DNA of 64,000 nt from Rhizobium mayense (GTDB lineage: Bacteria > Pseudomonadota > Alphaproteobacteria > Rhizobiales > Rhizobiaceae), in contig NZ_JARFYM010000004.1 of NCBI RefSeq assembly GCF_030272705.1, forward strand, positions 245,578 through 309,577, given 5' to 3'. Shown here in pieces: positions 17,345-25,916 of the stretch. The notes below the pieces were generated by a model. The model was not told where the DNA came from and did not search any database. It saw only the letters and a list, made by a program, of their open reading frames with translations. Each line of letters opens with the position of its first letter. The stretch's first letter is position 1. A program made the position numbers and the translations under genes.

Positions 17345-17483
17345 CTATTCGATTTTCAACTAGATTGAATTAGTACTATTCGTTTGAATTCTATATGCGC
17401 CGCTCGCACAATGCAATCACGGTTCACGCGATGGCGACTCCGAATGCAGGCAGCATCGCGGCTTCGCAGAAGGGAAATAGGAA

Positions 17484-17909
17484 ATGGCAAATCACGATCC
17501 GGTTGCGACCGTGGAAAATTTCTGGCGACAGGTCTGGCAGTCGAAGAACCCGGACGCCATCGACGATCTGGTAGCGGACGACTTCGGTGTTACCTCAGGC
17601 GGCGTGGAAATCCGCTCCCGGGAGAAATTCAAGAGCTGGGTTGCCGCATTCCTCTCAAAGATCGACGATTTCGAATTCGAGGTCTTGGAGATCTTTCAGA
17701 ACATGTCTGGCGACCGCGTCGTGACGCGTTGGCGGGTGACGGGCAAGAACAATGGCTTCATGGGCTTGCCCGCCTGCGGCTCGCCGATCGACATGACGGG
17801 AACCGCCGTGATCCATGTCCGCGAAGACGGGCTTCTGCAGCACAACTGGGTGGAGCGCAATGCGCTCGAGGTTCACCGCAGCTTGGCCGGCATTCAACAC
17901 GTGGCGTGA
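17484..17909 (+). CDS. SnoaL-like/NTF2-fold ester cyclase family protein
   Basis: A 141-residue protein with the NTF2-like pattern: an N-terminal helix with VENFWRQVWQ, the VADDFGV strand, REKFKSWVAAF, and a strand carrying VTRWRVTGKNNG. Relatives include polyketide cyclases and many uncharacterised SnoaL-like proteins of similar length. GAAGGGAAATAGGA precedes ATG 17484. It is divergent from a LysR gene, suggesting regulated expression. The reaction cannot be stated. Confidence 0.75.
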   Translation: MANHDPVATVENFWRQVWQSKNPDAIDDLVADDFGVTSGGVEIRSREKFKSWVAAFLSKIDDFEFEVLEIFQNMSGDRVVTRWRVTGKNNGFMGLPACGSPIDMTGTAVIHVREDGLLQHNWVERNALEVHRSLAGIQHVA

Positions 17910-17942
17910 TAGCGTGTTGAACGCCCGAAAGGGGTCTCGCCC

Positions 17943-19049
17943 TCAATTCACGCGGAAGCGCTTGACCATATCCCAATCGAGTTCGATGCCGAAACCAGGG
18001 CCTTGGGGAATTTGTATGATGCCGTTCTTCGGGTTAGGCCGGTTGGCAATGAGCCCGGCCCAGATCGGATCGCGTGCAGGCTCGAAACATTCGACGCAGA
18101 CGCCGTTCGGGATCGCGGCGATCATCTGCATGGCAATCTGTGACTCCTCGTGGTGACCGACCCGCACGTCATAAAGCGCACACATGGCGGCCGCTCTGCG
18201 CCATTCTGTAATGCCCCCGGCTTCCGAGGCGTCAAAATTGACGATGTCGATAGCCTCTTCGGAGAGCAGGCGGCGGACACCAGCCGCACTGACCTCGCTT
18301 TGGCCAGCATCGATCGGGATGATCGTGGAGCGGCGTACCTGGGCCATCATCCGCGCATCATCGTACCAATGGCAGGGTTCCTCGAACCAGGCGATATTGT
18401 ACTTCTCGATCAGCCGGGCAAAGGTTACGGCTTCGGAAACGGACCAACCGCGATTGGCATCGACCGCGATCCAGAAATCATCGCCGGCACCGTCGCGGGC
18501 CGCCTCGACACGCTTGGCGTCCTCTTCCGGCGAGCGCCCCCCGACTTTCACCTTACAGCCGGCAAGACCGGCCTCGCGAAGGCGTTCCATTTCCTTGGCG
18601 AGGTCGGGCAGCGTCTTTCCTTCCTCATAGTAGCCGCCAATACAGATGATCGGGATTTCCTGGCGGTAGCCGCCAAGCAGCCGGCAGACATTGACGCCAG
18701 CCGCCTTGCCGATCAGATCCCAGATGGCGCTGTCCATGCAGGCGATCGCTTCCATGACCAGCTTGCGATCACGGTTCCATTCCGCCGCCTTGAACATCTT
18801 CTTCCAGAGACGCTCGACGGCAAAGATCTCCTCGCCGATCAGCATCGGCGCGAGCTCGTTTTCGATTATGTCCACAACATCACGCATGTGGTCGCGGTTG
18901 TCGCCGTTGTAGATTTCGCTGATCAGACCTGTATCGGTTTCCATGCGCGTGATGATCGTACAGCGCTTGGTGACATTATATCGGCTGCCGCCGAAATTGC
19001 GTTCGAGGGGAATTTCGATGGCAATGACCGATACATTTTTGATCTTCAT
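17943..19049 (-). CDS. Mandelate racemase/muconate-lactonizing enolase-superfamily enzyme
   Basis: A 368-residue enolase-superfamily protein. It shows the KVKVGG segment (KxK general base), metal-ligand strands VDANRG and WFEEP, a third acidic strand DAGQSE, and the catalytic His region in VRVGHHEES. These place it in the mandelate racemase subgroup, which abstracts a proton alpha to a carboxylate to racemise or dehydrate acid sugars. It is the last gene of a minus-strand run beginning with a CUT1 sugar transporter, 37 bp behind a second enolase-superfamily gene. An acid-sugar dehydratase is the likeliest role. The start ATG 19049 is clear. Confidence 0.85.
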   Translation of the reverse strand: MKIKNVSVIAIEIPLERNFGGSRYNVTKRCTIITRMETDTGLISEIYNGDNRDHMRDVVDIIENELAPMLIGEEIFAVERLWKKMFKAAEWNRDRKLVMEAIACMDSAIWDLIGKAAGVNVCRLLGGYRQEIPIICIGGYYEEGKTLPDLAKEMERLREAGLAGCKVKVGGRSPEEDAKRVEAARDGAGDDFWIAVDANRGWSVSEAVTFARLIEKYNIAWFEEPCHWYDDARMMAQVRRSTIIPIDAGQSEVSAAGVRRLLSEEAIDIVNFDASEAGGITEWRRAAAMCALYDVRVGHHEESQIAMQMIAAIPNGVCVECFEPARDPIWAGLIANRPNPKNGIIQIPQGPGFGIELDWDMVKRFRVN

Positions 19050-19086
19050 TGGTTCACTCGCTTATTAGAATTCGAAAGTGAGGCGA

Positions 19087-20241
19087 CTATTGATCGACGA
19101 AAGACCCATCCTCGTGAGGTCGAATTGAGATTGGCCGATCAACTTTCGGAAAGGCATGGAGCGCATTTTCGGCAAGCTGGATTCCGAGCCCGGGCGCGGT
19201 CGGTATGGAGATGAACCCGGCGCTCGGCTTCGGAAGGCCAGCGAAAATCTCTTCGCCCGGCAGTTCGGTGGATCCATGCAGGGCTGACGACAGCATTGGA
19301 TATTCCTGCAAGGCGACGTTTGGCACCGCTCCAACCAGCTGAAGTTCCGCGGCAAGGTTCAGCGGCGAAAGAGGATTGTGCGGTATGATGTCCATATCGT
19401 AAGCCTCTCCTAACGCAGCGATTTTCTTCGCGCCGGTTATTCCGCCGCACAGCCCGATCGAGGGTCGCAGGAACTGCACGCCACGTCGGGCCGCCAGAGT
19501 TTGGAATTGGTGCAGGCTGAAATACCGTTCACCGGTCGCAATCGGCACCGGCACGTGATCTGCGACCCAAGCCATTGCATCCACCGCGCTCGGCTTCAGC
19601 GGGTCCTCGATGAACATCGGATTGAAAGGTTCGACCTTGCGCGCGAATGTCACAGCCTCCGCGACGGTCAATCGCCTGTGCAGCTCAATGCACAAATCAA
19701 CCGTGGGGCCGAGGCTTTCGCGCAGCGCGGCGACAAGCGCCACGGCATCGTCGATTTTCTGGCTGTGCGGCTTGAAGTAGCTGTCATAATCTTCGTCGAG
19801 AAACGGATTGAGATGCCCGAGGGCGGTGAACCCCTGACGCTTTTTGAGCAAGGCCTCCTCGACCATTTTCTGGGGAGTCTTCGCCTTGACGTGGGCGTAG
19901 ACACGAACCTTGTTGCGCACCGCACCGCCCAGCAACTCAAATACGGGCACGCCGAGAGCCTGGCCCTTGATGTCCCACAATGCGATATCAATCGCAGAGA
20001 CCGCCCCCATTATTGCCGCACCGGTAAAATGGCTCGCTCTTTGCAGAGCATTCCAGTGATGCTCGATGGCAAACGCATCTTTCCCGCGGAGATATTCTCC
20101 ACACTTGAGAATGGCGGCAGCGCTGGCTTCCAGATGGCCCCAGGCGCCGGATTCACCTATTCCCACGTATCCGTCAGAGGTTTTCACGCGAGCAATAAGA
20201 TATTTATCAACAAAAATTGCCTCTACTGAAGTAATTTTCAT
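19087..20241 (-). CDS. Enolase-superfamily acid-sugar dehydratase (GalD/ManD-like)
   Basis: A 384-residue protein of the D-galactonate/mannonate dehydratase type. Matching regions are the IELHRRL metal/acid strand, FIEDPLKP, ATGERYFS and the catalytic IIPHNPLSP His loop. In characterised GalD the first ligand pair reads Asp-x-His; here it is Glu-x-His, which still can bind Mg2+ but may shift specificity. The start is ATG 20241 (MKITSVEAIF), not the in-frame codon 54 bp upstream, which lies ahead of the GGGGTC ribosome site. Its location behind a sugar transporter and LysR gene suggests dehydration of an imported acid sugar to a 2-keto-3-deoxy acid. Confidence 0.83.
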   Translation of the reverse strand: MKITSVEAIFVDKYLIARVKTSDGYVGIGESGAWGHLEASAAAILKCGEYLRGKDAFAIEHHWNALQRASHFTGAAIMGAVSAIDIALWDIKGQALGVPVFELLGGAVRNKVRVYAHVKAKTPQKMVEEALLKKRQGFTALGHLNPFLDEDYDSYFKPHSQKIDDAVALVAALRESLGPTVDLCIELHRRLTVAEAVTFARKVEPFNPMFIEDPLKPSAVDAMAWVADHVPVPIATGERYFSLHQFQTLAARRGVQFLRPSIGLCGGITGAKKIAALGEAYDMDIIPHNPLSPLNLAAELQLVGAVPNVALQEYPMLSSALHGSTELPGEEIFAGLPKPSAGFISIPTAPGLGIQLAENALHAFPKVDRPISIRPHEDGSFVDQ

Positions 20242-20311
20242 AACTGACCCCGTTTTCATCATCGATATGATGAATAAAAAGCGAGCACCATTCAATTGAT
20301 CATTGAGAAAA

Positions 20312-21220
20312 TCAGCTTTTCCCAGCCACGAACGCTTGCGGATTCAGCATGAATTCCTTGAATTTCTTCGCGGAAGTACTGAGACCATCTTCCCTGTATA
20401 GTACTTGAATGTCCCGATCAGCCCAAGGCTCTTCGATCGGGAGGCAAACGGTTCTCAGGGTCTCGGCGTATGGCTCCGCCATCAACGAGGACAGTATACC
20501 GATACCAAGGCGAGCCGAAATCATGCTCCGCATCGCATCGAATGATTTGACGCTGTGGTAGCGAAAGACCCTTCCCCGATCCGCTGCCTGTTGGACGCAC
20601 AGAGCGCATAAGGTGCTTTTGGGCCCGAGGGTGACATGCTCGAATTCCAGCATCTCGTCGAAATTGACCCGGCGTTGACGCGCGAGTGGATGGTCTTCCG
20701 GAACCATCGCGACGAGACGGACAGGCTTGAATGCCTGTACGGAGAAGCCAATTGGCACGTCGACCACTGAAAGGGTCAACCCAAGGTCCGCCCGACCTGC
20801 CGTTATCTCCGAGATGACCGACCAGCCATTGACCTCTATGAGATCGATTTTGATGTCCGGCTTGGCGACCCTGTATTTCGACACAAGCTCGGCAAGGCCG
20901 CCGGCTATCGAGGATTGGGTCGCAACCACTCGGATCTGACCCCGCGTGCCGTTCGCAAACTCCTTCATCGCCTGGTCAGCGACCGCCAGGCGATGCGTGA
21001 TATGCCGCATGTGGCCGGCCAACTCGTCGCCGGCGGGAGTGGCGACGACTCCCCGCGCGTGACGCTCGAAAAGCGTGACGCCGAACCTGTGCTCCAGGTC
21101 CTGAATCCGCTTCGTCACCGCAGAGACTGCATAATTCGTCTTCTCTGCCGCGCGAGTTAAGCTCCCCTCCTCATAGGCAATCAGAAAAAGTCGAGCCGAT
21201 TCCAGGTCAATACTGCGCAT
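20312..21220 (-). CDS. LysR-family regulator within the sugar-acid operon
   Basis: A 302-residue LysR protein (helix-turn-helix EEGSLTRAAEKTNYAVSAVTKRI, residues 14-36) lying 30 bp behind the MalG-type permease gene and 70 bp ahead of the dehydratase gene, all on the same strand. This placement inside the operon, not divergent from it, implies co-transcription with its probable targets. Inverted repeats upstream of the transporter (25474-25490 and 25534-25554) are possible operators. The effector may be the acid sugar. Confidence 0.87.
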   Translation of the reverse strand: MRSIDLESARLFLIAYEEGSLTRAAEKTNYAVSAVTKRIQDLEHRFGVTLFERHARGVVATPAGDELAGHMRHITHRLAVADQAMKEFANGTRGQIRVVATQSSIAGGLAELVSKYRVAKPDIKIDLIEVNGWSVISEITAGRADLGLTLSVVDVPIGFSVQAFKPVRLVAMVPEDHPLARQRRVNFDEMLEFEHVTLGPKSTLCALCVQQAADRGRVFRYHSVKSFDAMRSMISARLGIGILSSLMAEPYAETLRTVCLPIEEPWADRDIQVLYREDGLSTSAKKFKEFMLNPQAFVAGKS

Positions 21221-21250
21221 CTAGATACCCGTTTGAGATCGCCGCTTACA

Positions 21251-22156
21251 TTAGGCGCCCTTTACGCCCCCGTCGGTCGCGCCGACGACGAGGTTTCGTT
21301 GAGCGATCAGGTAAAATATCATGACGGGCAGCGTTACCAACACACCGGCCGCGAGCAGCATTCCCCAAGAGTACATATCATTCTCGCCGATCCATGTTGA
21401 AAGCCCGAGCGGGAGGACCTTGACGTCTTCAGAAGACGTGAAAACCAGCGCGAAGAGAAACTCATTCCAGGCGTGGTTGAACGAAAAGACCGAGACGGAA
21501 AGAAGCCCGGGCAAAGCCAGGGGAAGCACGACGCGACGCAAGGCGCCAAAGCGGCTGCACCCATCGATCATGGCGCTTTCCTCCAAATTGACCGGGATCG
21601 AGAGGAAATATGAGCGCATGAACCAGACCGCCAGTGGCAGGGTGAAGGCCGTATTCGAGATGATGAGGGCGAACAACGTGTCCTGAAGCCCGGCATTGAC
21701 GATGATCGAATACATCGGGATCACGATCAGAACTTCGGGCAACATGTACAGAAGAAGGACCGATCGCGATATGGTGGGCAATCCCCAGAACCGGAACCGC
21801 GTCACGCTATAGGCCGCCAAGGATCCGACCGCGATCGAAAAGACAGTTGTTCCGACCCCAACGATGATGCTGTTCAGGAAATATGTTCCGAACTTCGTCT
21901 GGATAAACAGATCGACATAGTTTTCCAACGTCCACTGCGTTGGCCAGAAGGTCGGGGGCGACGCATAAAGCTCCGTACGTCCCTTGAAAGAACAGAGCAG
22001 CATCCAAAACAGCGGGAACCCGACGACGCAGGCGCCTGCATAGCCAATCATGTAGACCGCCATTTTCTTCCAGATCAGATCGAAATGCAGATACTGAAAT
22101 GGCGCGACCTCGTTTCGGACATTTCTTGTCAACGAAGGCTCTTCAATCTGGCTCAT
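21251..22156 (-). CDS. CUT1 sugar ABC permease (MalG type)
   Basis: A 301-residue inner-membrane permease of the carbohydrate uptake 1 family. An N-terminal membrane segment (about residues 31-55) is followed by the periplasmic P-loop region and the cytoplasmic EAA loop ESAMIDGCSRFGALRRVVLPLALPG, which contacts the ATPase. The start overlaps the MalF-type stop by four bases. It serves the binding protein at 24110. Confidence 0.9.
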   Translation of the reverse strand: MSQIEEPSLTRNVRNEVAPFQYLHFDLIWKKMAVYMIGYAGACVVGFPLFWMLLCSFKGRTELYASPPTFWPTQWTLENYVDLFIQTKFGTYFLNSIIVGVGTTVFSIAVGSLAAYSVTRFRFWGLPTISRSVLLLYMLPEVLIVIPMYSIIVNAGLQDTLFALIISNTAFTLPLAVWFMRSYFLSIPVNLEESAMIDGCSRFGALRRVVLPLALPGLLSVSVFSFNHAWNEFLFALVFTSSEDVKVLPLGLSTWIGENDMYSWGMLLAAGVLVTLPVMIFYLIAQRNLVVGATDGGVKGA

Positions 22157-23049
22157 TGGTTTCTCTCCGCTTTGCGCATCAAGAGCATGTAGAGAACCAT
22201 AAGCGCAGTCATGATCAGGAACGTGATCACGGCGACCGCTGCAGCCTGACCGAAGTCAAAATCGACGAACGCCTTGAGGTAAACCATCACCGGTAGGGTG
22301 GTCGTCGCATTGAGAGGACCGCCGCCGGTCAGAAGGTAAATGATATCGAATTTATTGAACGCCCAGATGGTGCGCAAAAGCGCGGTCAGCAGGAACACCG
22401 GCAGGATATGCGGAAGTGTTATCCGCCAGAATATTTGCCAGGAGCCCGCTCCATCGATCTGGGCGGCCTCGTACTGCTCCTGCGGGATCGTCTGCAGGAT
22501 CGCGAGGATGGCAAGGCAGGAAAACGGGAAAAACTTCCACACGCCGATCATGATGACGGAAATCATCGCCGTCGACGGGCTGTTCAGCCACAGGATGGGG
22601 CCGGCGATCAAATGAACCGACTCCAATGCATAGTTCAAAATGCCGACGATGTCGTGAAACATGAAGCGCCAGGTCAGGACTGCAACCACGGTCGGGATGA
22701 GATATGGCACAAGGATGACCGTTCGAATGATGCTCCGCAGAAAGAATTTCTGGTGGAGGACGAGGGCAAAACCGAGCCCCAGGGTCAATTCCAGCGCGAC
22801 GCTTCCGAACACCCAAACGGCGGTATTCCATAGCGTCAAACGAAACATCGGATCCGCGATCACCGATGCAAAATTATCGAAACCGGCAAATTCGGTACTG
22901 TCTCCGAACGTCGAAACCCGCTGAACGCTGATTGCGAAAACCGAAATCGCCGGGACGGCAACCAGGCAAAGCATGGTGGCTAGCATCGGCGAAACCGCGG
23001 CATATGCCACCAGCCGATCGCCTTTTATTCCCGTCTCCTGCCTAGGCAT
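22153..23049 (-). CDS. CUT1 sugar ABC permease (MalF type)
   Basis: A 298-residue permease starting at ATG 23049, which overlaps the end of the ATPase gene by 8 bp. An in-frame extension further upstream is antisense-like sequence within the ATPase gene and lacks a membrane segment, so I reject it. It contains six likely membrane segments and the EAA loop EAAQIDGAGSWQIFWRITLPHILP. It pairs with the MalG-type subunit. Confidence 0.9.
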   Translation of the reverse strand: MPRQETGIKGDRLVAYAAVSPMLATMLCLVAVPAISVFAISVQRVSTFGDSTEFAGFDNFASVIADPMFRLTLWNTAVWVFGSVALELTLGLGFALVLHQKFFLRSIIRTVILVPYLIPTVVAVLTWRFMFHDIVGILNYALESVHLIAGPILWLNSPSTAMISVIMIGVWKFFPFSCLAILAILQTIPQEQYEAAQIDGAGSWQIFWRITLPHILPVFLLTALLRTIWAFNKFDIIYLLTGGGPLNATTTLPVMVYLKAFVDFDFGQAAAVAVITFLIMTALMVLYMLLMRKAERNQ

Positions 23050-24076
23050 TGTAGCGGACCTCCATTGCTTTTTTCGATGCGGGATCGAAAAACCGCAGCT
23101 GAGTGTCGGCGACATGAAAACGCGCCAGCTCGCCCGCCGACTGAGGCAGCGCGACATCCGAAGGCAGTCGAATGATGACGTCCGGATCTCCTGAATGCTG
23201 ATCGAGTTTGCCGTAGACGAGCTGCTCACCGCCTAGATACTCCCGCCGGACGATGCGAACCGGAAGCGATTTGCAATTGGCCGGCAGACCTTGGCGCCCC
23301 GAGACGGCGGCATTCTCTGGCCGAAAGCCAAGCAGGCGATCACCGATATCCACGATGTTCATCGGCGGACTTCCGATGAAGGTTGCAACGAAGGTGTCGG
23401 CGGGGCTCTCATAAATGTCGCGCGGTGTCCCGATTTGTCGGATTTCACCGCGATCCATGACGACGATCCGCTGGCCGAGCCCCATGGCTTCGACTTGATC
23501 GTGGGTCACATAGACGGAGGTAAGGCCCACCCTCTCCTGGAACAACCGAAGCTCTTCCCGGGCAGTGTGGCGCAACTTGGCATCAAGATTGGAAAGCGGC
23601 TCGTCCAGGAGAAAGACGGCCGGCTCGCGCACCAGCGATCGCGCCAAGGCAGTTCGCTGCCGCTCCCCGCCGGACATCTGGCGGGGCTTTCTTGAAAGAT
23701 GTCGCTCAATCTCGACGATTTGCGCTGCCCATCTCACCTTCTTTTCGATTGCGGCCCTTTCCTCTCCCCGAACACGCAGAGGAAAAGCGATGTTTTCAAA
23801 GACACTGAGATGCGGATAGAGAGCGTAGTTTTGAAACACCATTGCGATGTTCCGATCTTTTGGCGGCAGCCGCGTTGCGTCGGTGCCGCCAATATAGATC
23901 TGGCCGCTTGAAGGGTTATCGAGGCCCGCAATCATTCTAAGAAGCGTGCTCTTTCCGCAACCGGATGGTCCGAGCAACACCAGAAATTCATGATCGCGCA
24001 CTTCGAGATTGATCCTGGTCAGAACAACCTGCTCGTCAAACTTCTTTTGGACGTTCTTGATATTGACAGATGACAT
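23042..24076 (-). CDS. CUT1 sugar ABC ATPase (UgpC/MalK type)
   Basis: A 344-residue ATPase with Walker A GPSGCGKST, Q-loop FQNYALYPHL, signature MSGGERQR, Walker B VFLLDEPLSNLD and H-loop VTHDQVEAMG, followed by the C-terminal TOBE/OB regulatory domain typical of MalK/UgpC. It energises the permease pair encoded immediately downstream. Such ATPases can be shared among several sugar importers. Confidence 0.92.
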   Translation of the reverse strand: MSSVNIKNVQKKFDEQVVLTRINLEVRDHEFLVLLGPSGCGKSTLLRMIAGLDNPSSGQIYIGGTDATRLPPKDRNIAMVFQNYALYPHLSVFENIAFPLRVRGEERAAIEKKVRWAAQIVEIERHLSRKPRQMSGGERQRTALARSLVREPAVFLLDEPLSNLDAKLRHTAREELRLFQERVGLTSVYVTHDQVEAMGLGQRIVVMDRGEIRQIGTPRDIYESPADTFVATFIGSPPMNIVDIGDRLLGFRPENAAVSGRQGLPANCKSLPVRIVRREYLGGEQLVYGKLDQHSGDPDVIIRLPSDVALPQSAGELARFHVADTQLRFFDPASKKAMEVRYNA

Positions 24077-24109
24077 GGTACTTCACGCGGCTCCCAGCTA
24101 ATCGGCCTT

Positions 24110-25444
24110 CTAGTTTTTCGCTTTGAGTTCGCGAACGACGGCTTCCATCTGCTGGGCTCCCCACGCGGCAGCCGATTCCGGGCTCTCGTTGTTTACGAGG
24201 ACGCGCTGCAATACCAGTGCCGGGATCCCGCGTGCGACCACAGCCCCGGCATAGGGGTTGATCTTGCCCGAGCGGACGATCTTGCCATCCACGATCTTGG
24301 CTCCGGCCTCGTTGTTGAAGTCCATGCCGTTGGAAATATCGAAGCTCAACTTCGCGAATTCGTCATGGCCTCCCATCGAGTCGGATCCAGCAGCGATCAA
24401 ACCAGGCTGGACGCTCTTCAGCGGCGGAATGAAATGCGGGAAGGCCGTGAGCGAAAATGCCGTCAGCTGATCCTTGCTCATCAGGAATTTCAGAAATTTC
24501 TTCGCCGCCTCAATGTGCTTTGCGCCACCCTTTGCGCTGGCAATGGCATAGGAGTTGCCGCTGACAAATTCCGCCGCCACGCCTGCCGGGCCCTTCGGCG
24601 CGGCCGCCGCTCCCATTTTCGGAAGGAGGTCGCGATTGTTGACCGCAACGTTTCCAGGCACTCTTGCCGCGTAGACTTCCATAGCGACCTTGCCGGACAG
24701 GAAGACGTTAACCATGTCGCCGGCCGAATATGATGCGTAGCCCGGCGGGGAAAACGCCGCGATCTTCTTCATATATTCAAGCGCTTTGATCGTTCCGGGA
24801 TTGTTGAACGTGACATTGAAATCGCTGTCGAAGAAGGTACCGCCAGCCGACCACATGAGGGCGGCGAACACCTGGCTGGTCTGCCGGTTCTGACCGCCGG
24901 GAAATGCGTAACCGAAAATGCCGTCCTTCGTCAGCTTCTGCGCGGCTGCAAGCGTCTCATCCCAGTTGGTCGGAGCAGCGAGGCCAGCTTGCTTCAGAAG
25001 ATCGTTTCGATACCAGAGAACGCTGAAATTGCCGAGCGTATAGGGGACGTCATAGACTTTCCCGTTGACCGGAACCAATAGCCCGTCCAGAAAGTCGGAT
25101 CTCCCAATGCTGTCAACAATATCGTCGATCGGCTCGAGATAGCCGTTCGTGGCGAGTTGATCGCGCTCTTCCGGAAGGATCTTGATGACGTCGGGCATGG
25201 TATGAGCGCGGACGGCGGCCGTCAGCTTTTGCAAGCGTGCGTCCGTGCCGGCAGCTTCCATCTCCACTTGAATGTCCGGATTTTGTTTTTCGAAATCGGC
25301 AATTGCCTTGTTATAGTATTCAATGCTCGGAGGATCGGTCTCATTATGCAAAAACCTGATCGTCTCAGCCGCAAAAGCAGGATACGACCACAAACTACAA
25401 ATAGAAATGGCAATACCTAAGTGTGCATACCATGATTTTTTCAT
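24110..25444 (-). CDS. CUT1 extracellular sugar-binding protein (family 1)
   Basis: A 444-residue precursor starting at ATG 25444 (MKKSW), directly behind GGGAGGAAAGC. The signal peptide core is LGIAISICSLWSYPAFA, with cleavage predicted after AFA. The mature protein has family-1 features such as QNPDIQVEMEAAG, LPEERDQLA and DVPYTLGNFSVLWYRNDLL. It binds the substrate in the periplasm for the downstream transporter. The two enolase-superfamily enzymes in the same run suggest a sugar acid or an oligosaccharide that contains one. Confidence 0.9.
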   Translation of the reverse strand: MKKSWYAHLGIAISICSLWSYPAFAAETIRFLHNETDPPSIEYYNKAIADFEKQNPDIQVEMEAAGTDARLQKLTAAVRAHTMPDVIKILPEERDQLATNGYLEPIDDIVDSIGRSDFLDGLLVPVNGKVYDVPYTLGNFSVLWYRNDLLKQAGLAAPTNWDETLAAAQKLTKDGIFGYAFPGGQNRQTSQVFAALMWSAGGTFFDSDFNVTFNNPGTIKALEYMKKIAAFSPPGYASYSAGDMVNVFLSGKVAMEVYAARVPGNVAVNNRDLLPKMGAAAAPKGPAGVAAEFVSGNSYAIASAKGGAKHIEAAKKFLKFLMSKDQLTAFSLTAFPHFIPPLKSVQPGLIAAGSDSMGGHDEFAKLSFDISNGMDFNNEAGAKIVDGKIVRSGKINPYAGAVVARGIPALVLQRVLVNNESPESAAAWGAQQMEAVVRELKAKN

Positions 25445-25473
25445 GCTTTCCTCCCAAATATACATGAAAATTT

Positions 25474-25490
25474 TTGCAAAATTGCTGCAA
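25474..25490. promoter_or_regulatory. Inverted repeat upstream of the CUT1 operon
   Basis: TTGCA (25474-25478) and TGCAA (25486-25490) are separated by 7 nt, about 30 bp upstream of the binding-protein ATG, where repression would block the promoter or the ribosome site. LysR or LacI proteins bind such short dyads. The in-operon LysR is a candidate. Confidence 0.4.
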
Positions 25491-25533
25491 CATTCGAGAA
25501 AATATCACGAATTTTCCCATTGTTTTGTCAGTA

Positions 25534-25554
25534 CACGATGAATTTTGCATCGTG
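25534..25554. promoter_or_regulatory. 21-bp palindromic operator upstream of the CUT1 operon
   Basis: CACGATG (25534-25540) and CATCGTG (25548-25554) form a perfect 7-bp inverted repeat with a 7-nt spacer, about 90 bp upstream of the binding-protein ATG. Position and dyad length match a LysR-type activation site. It is the most symmetric element in the 470-bp gap. Confidence 0.5.
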
Positions 25555-25916
25555 ACAAGCGATGACTCCCGAAGACTGCCTTCGCGAATCGCGAATGCTA
25601 ACGGAGGAGTGCCGATCGATTTCACAAAGCTTGATTGTTTTGCCGTTGTGCAGGGACCAGATGCTTGAAGCGCAAGGAGAGCGGCTGGTGCCGCAAATTC
25701 ATCGTCGTCGCGACCACAGCGGGTCATCGGGCGCTGTGACCTGACTATGCAGGATTCCTCTTCATCGGCGCCATTGGGCTAACAAAGCCATGCGGGCGCC
25801 GCCGGGGCGCTAAGAACTATATAAGCTAAACGCCGTAGGGGGCTGGAAATGGCGCCCCCGGTTGCGCATCAGACAAAACTTATCCGCATTTGTTGCTTTC
25901 TAATCAGGTCGATCGC
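25555..25916. other. Intergenic gap with two GC-rich hairpins
   Basis: This gap lies between the CUT1 promoter region and the end of the inositol-like operon, with no convincing coding sequence. GCGCC/GGCGC (25796-25810) and GGGGGC/GCCCCC (25838-25859) form short stem-loops just past the stop of the 25917 gene; neither is followed by a T-run on the minus strand, so at best they are weak terminators. The remainder shows nothing recognisable. Confidence 0.4.
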
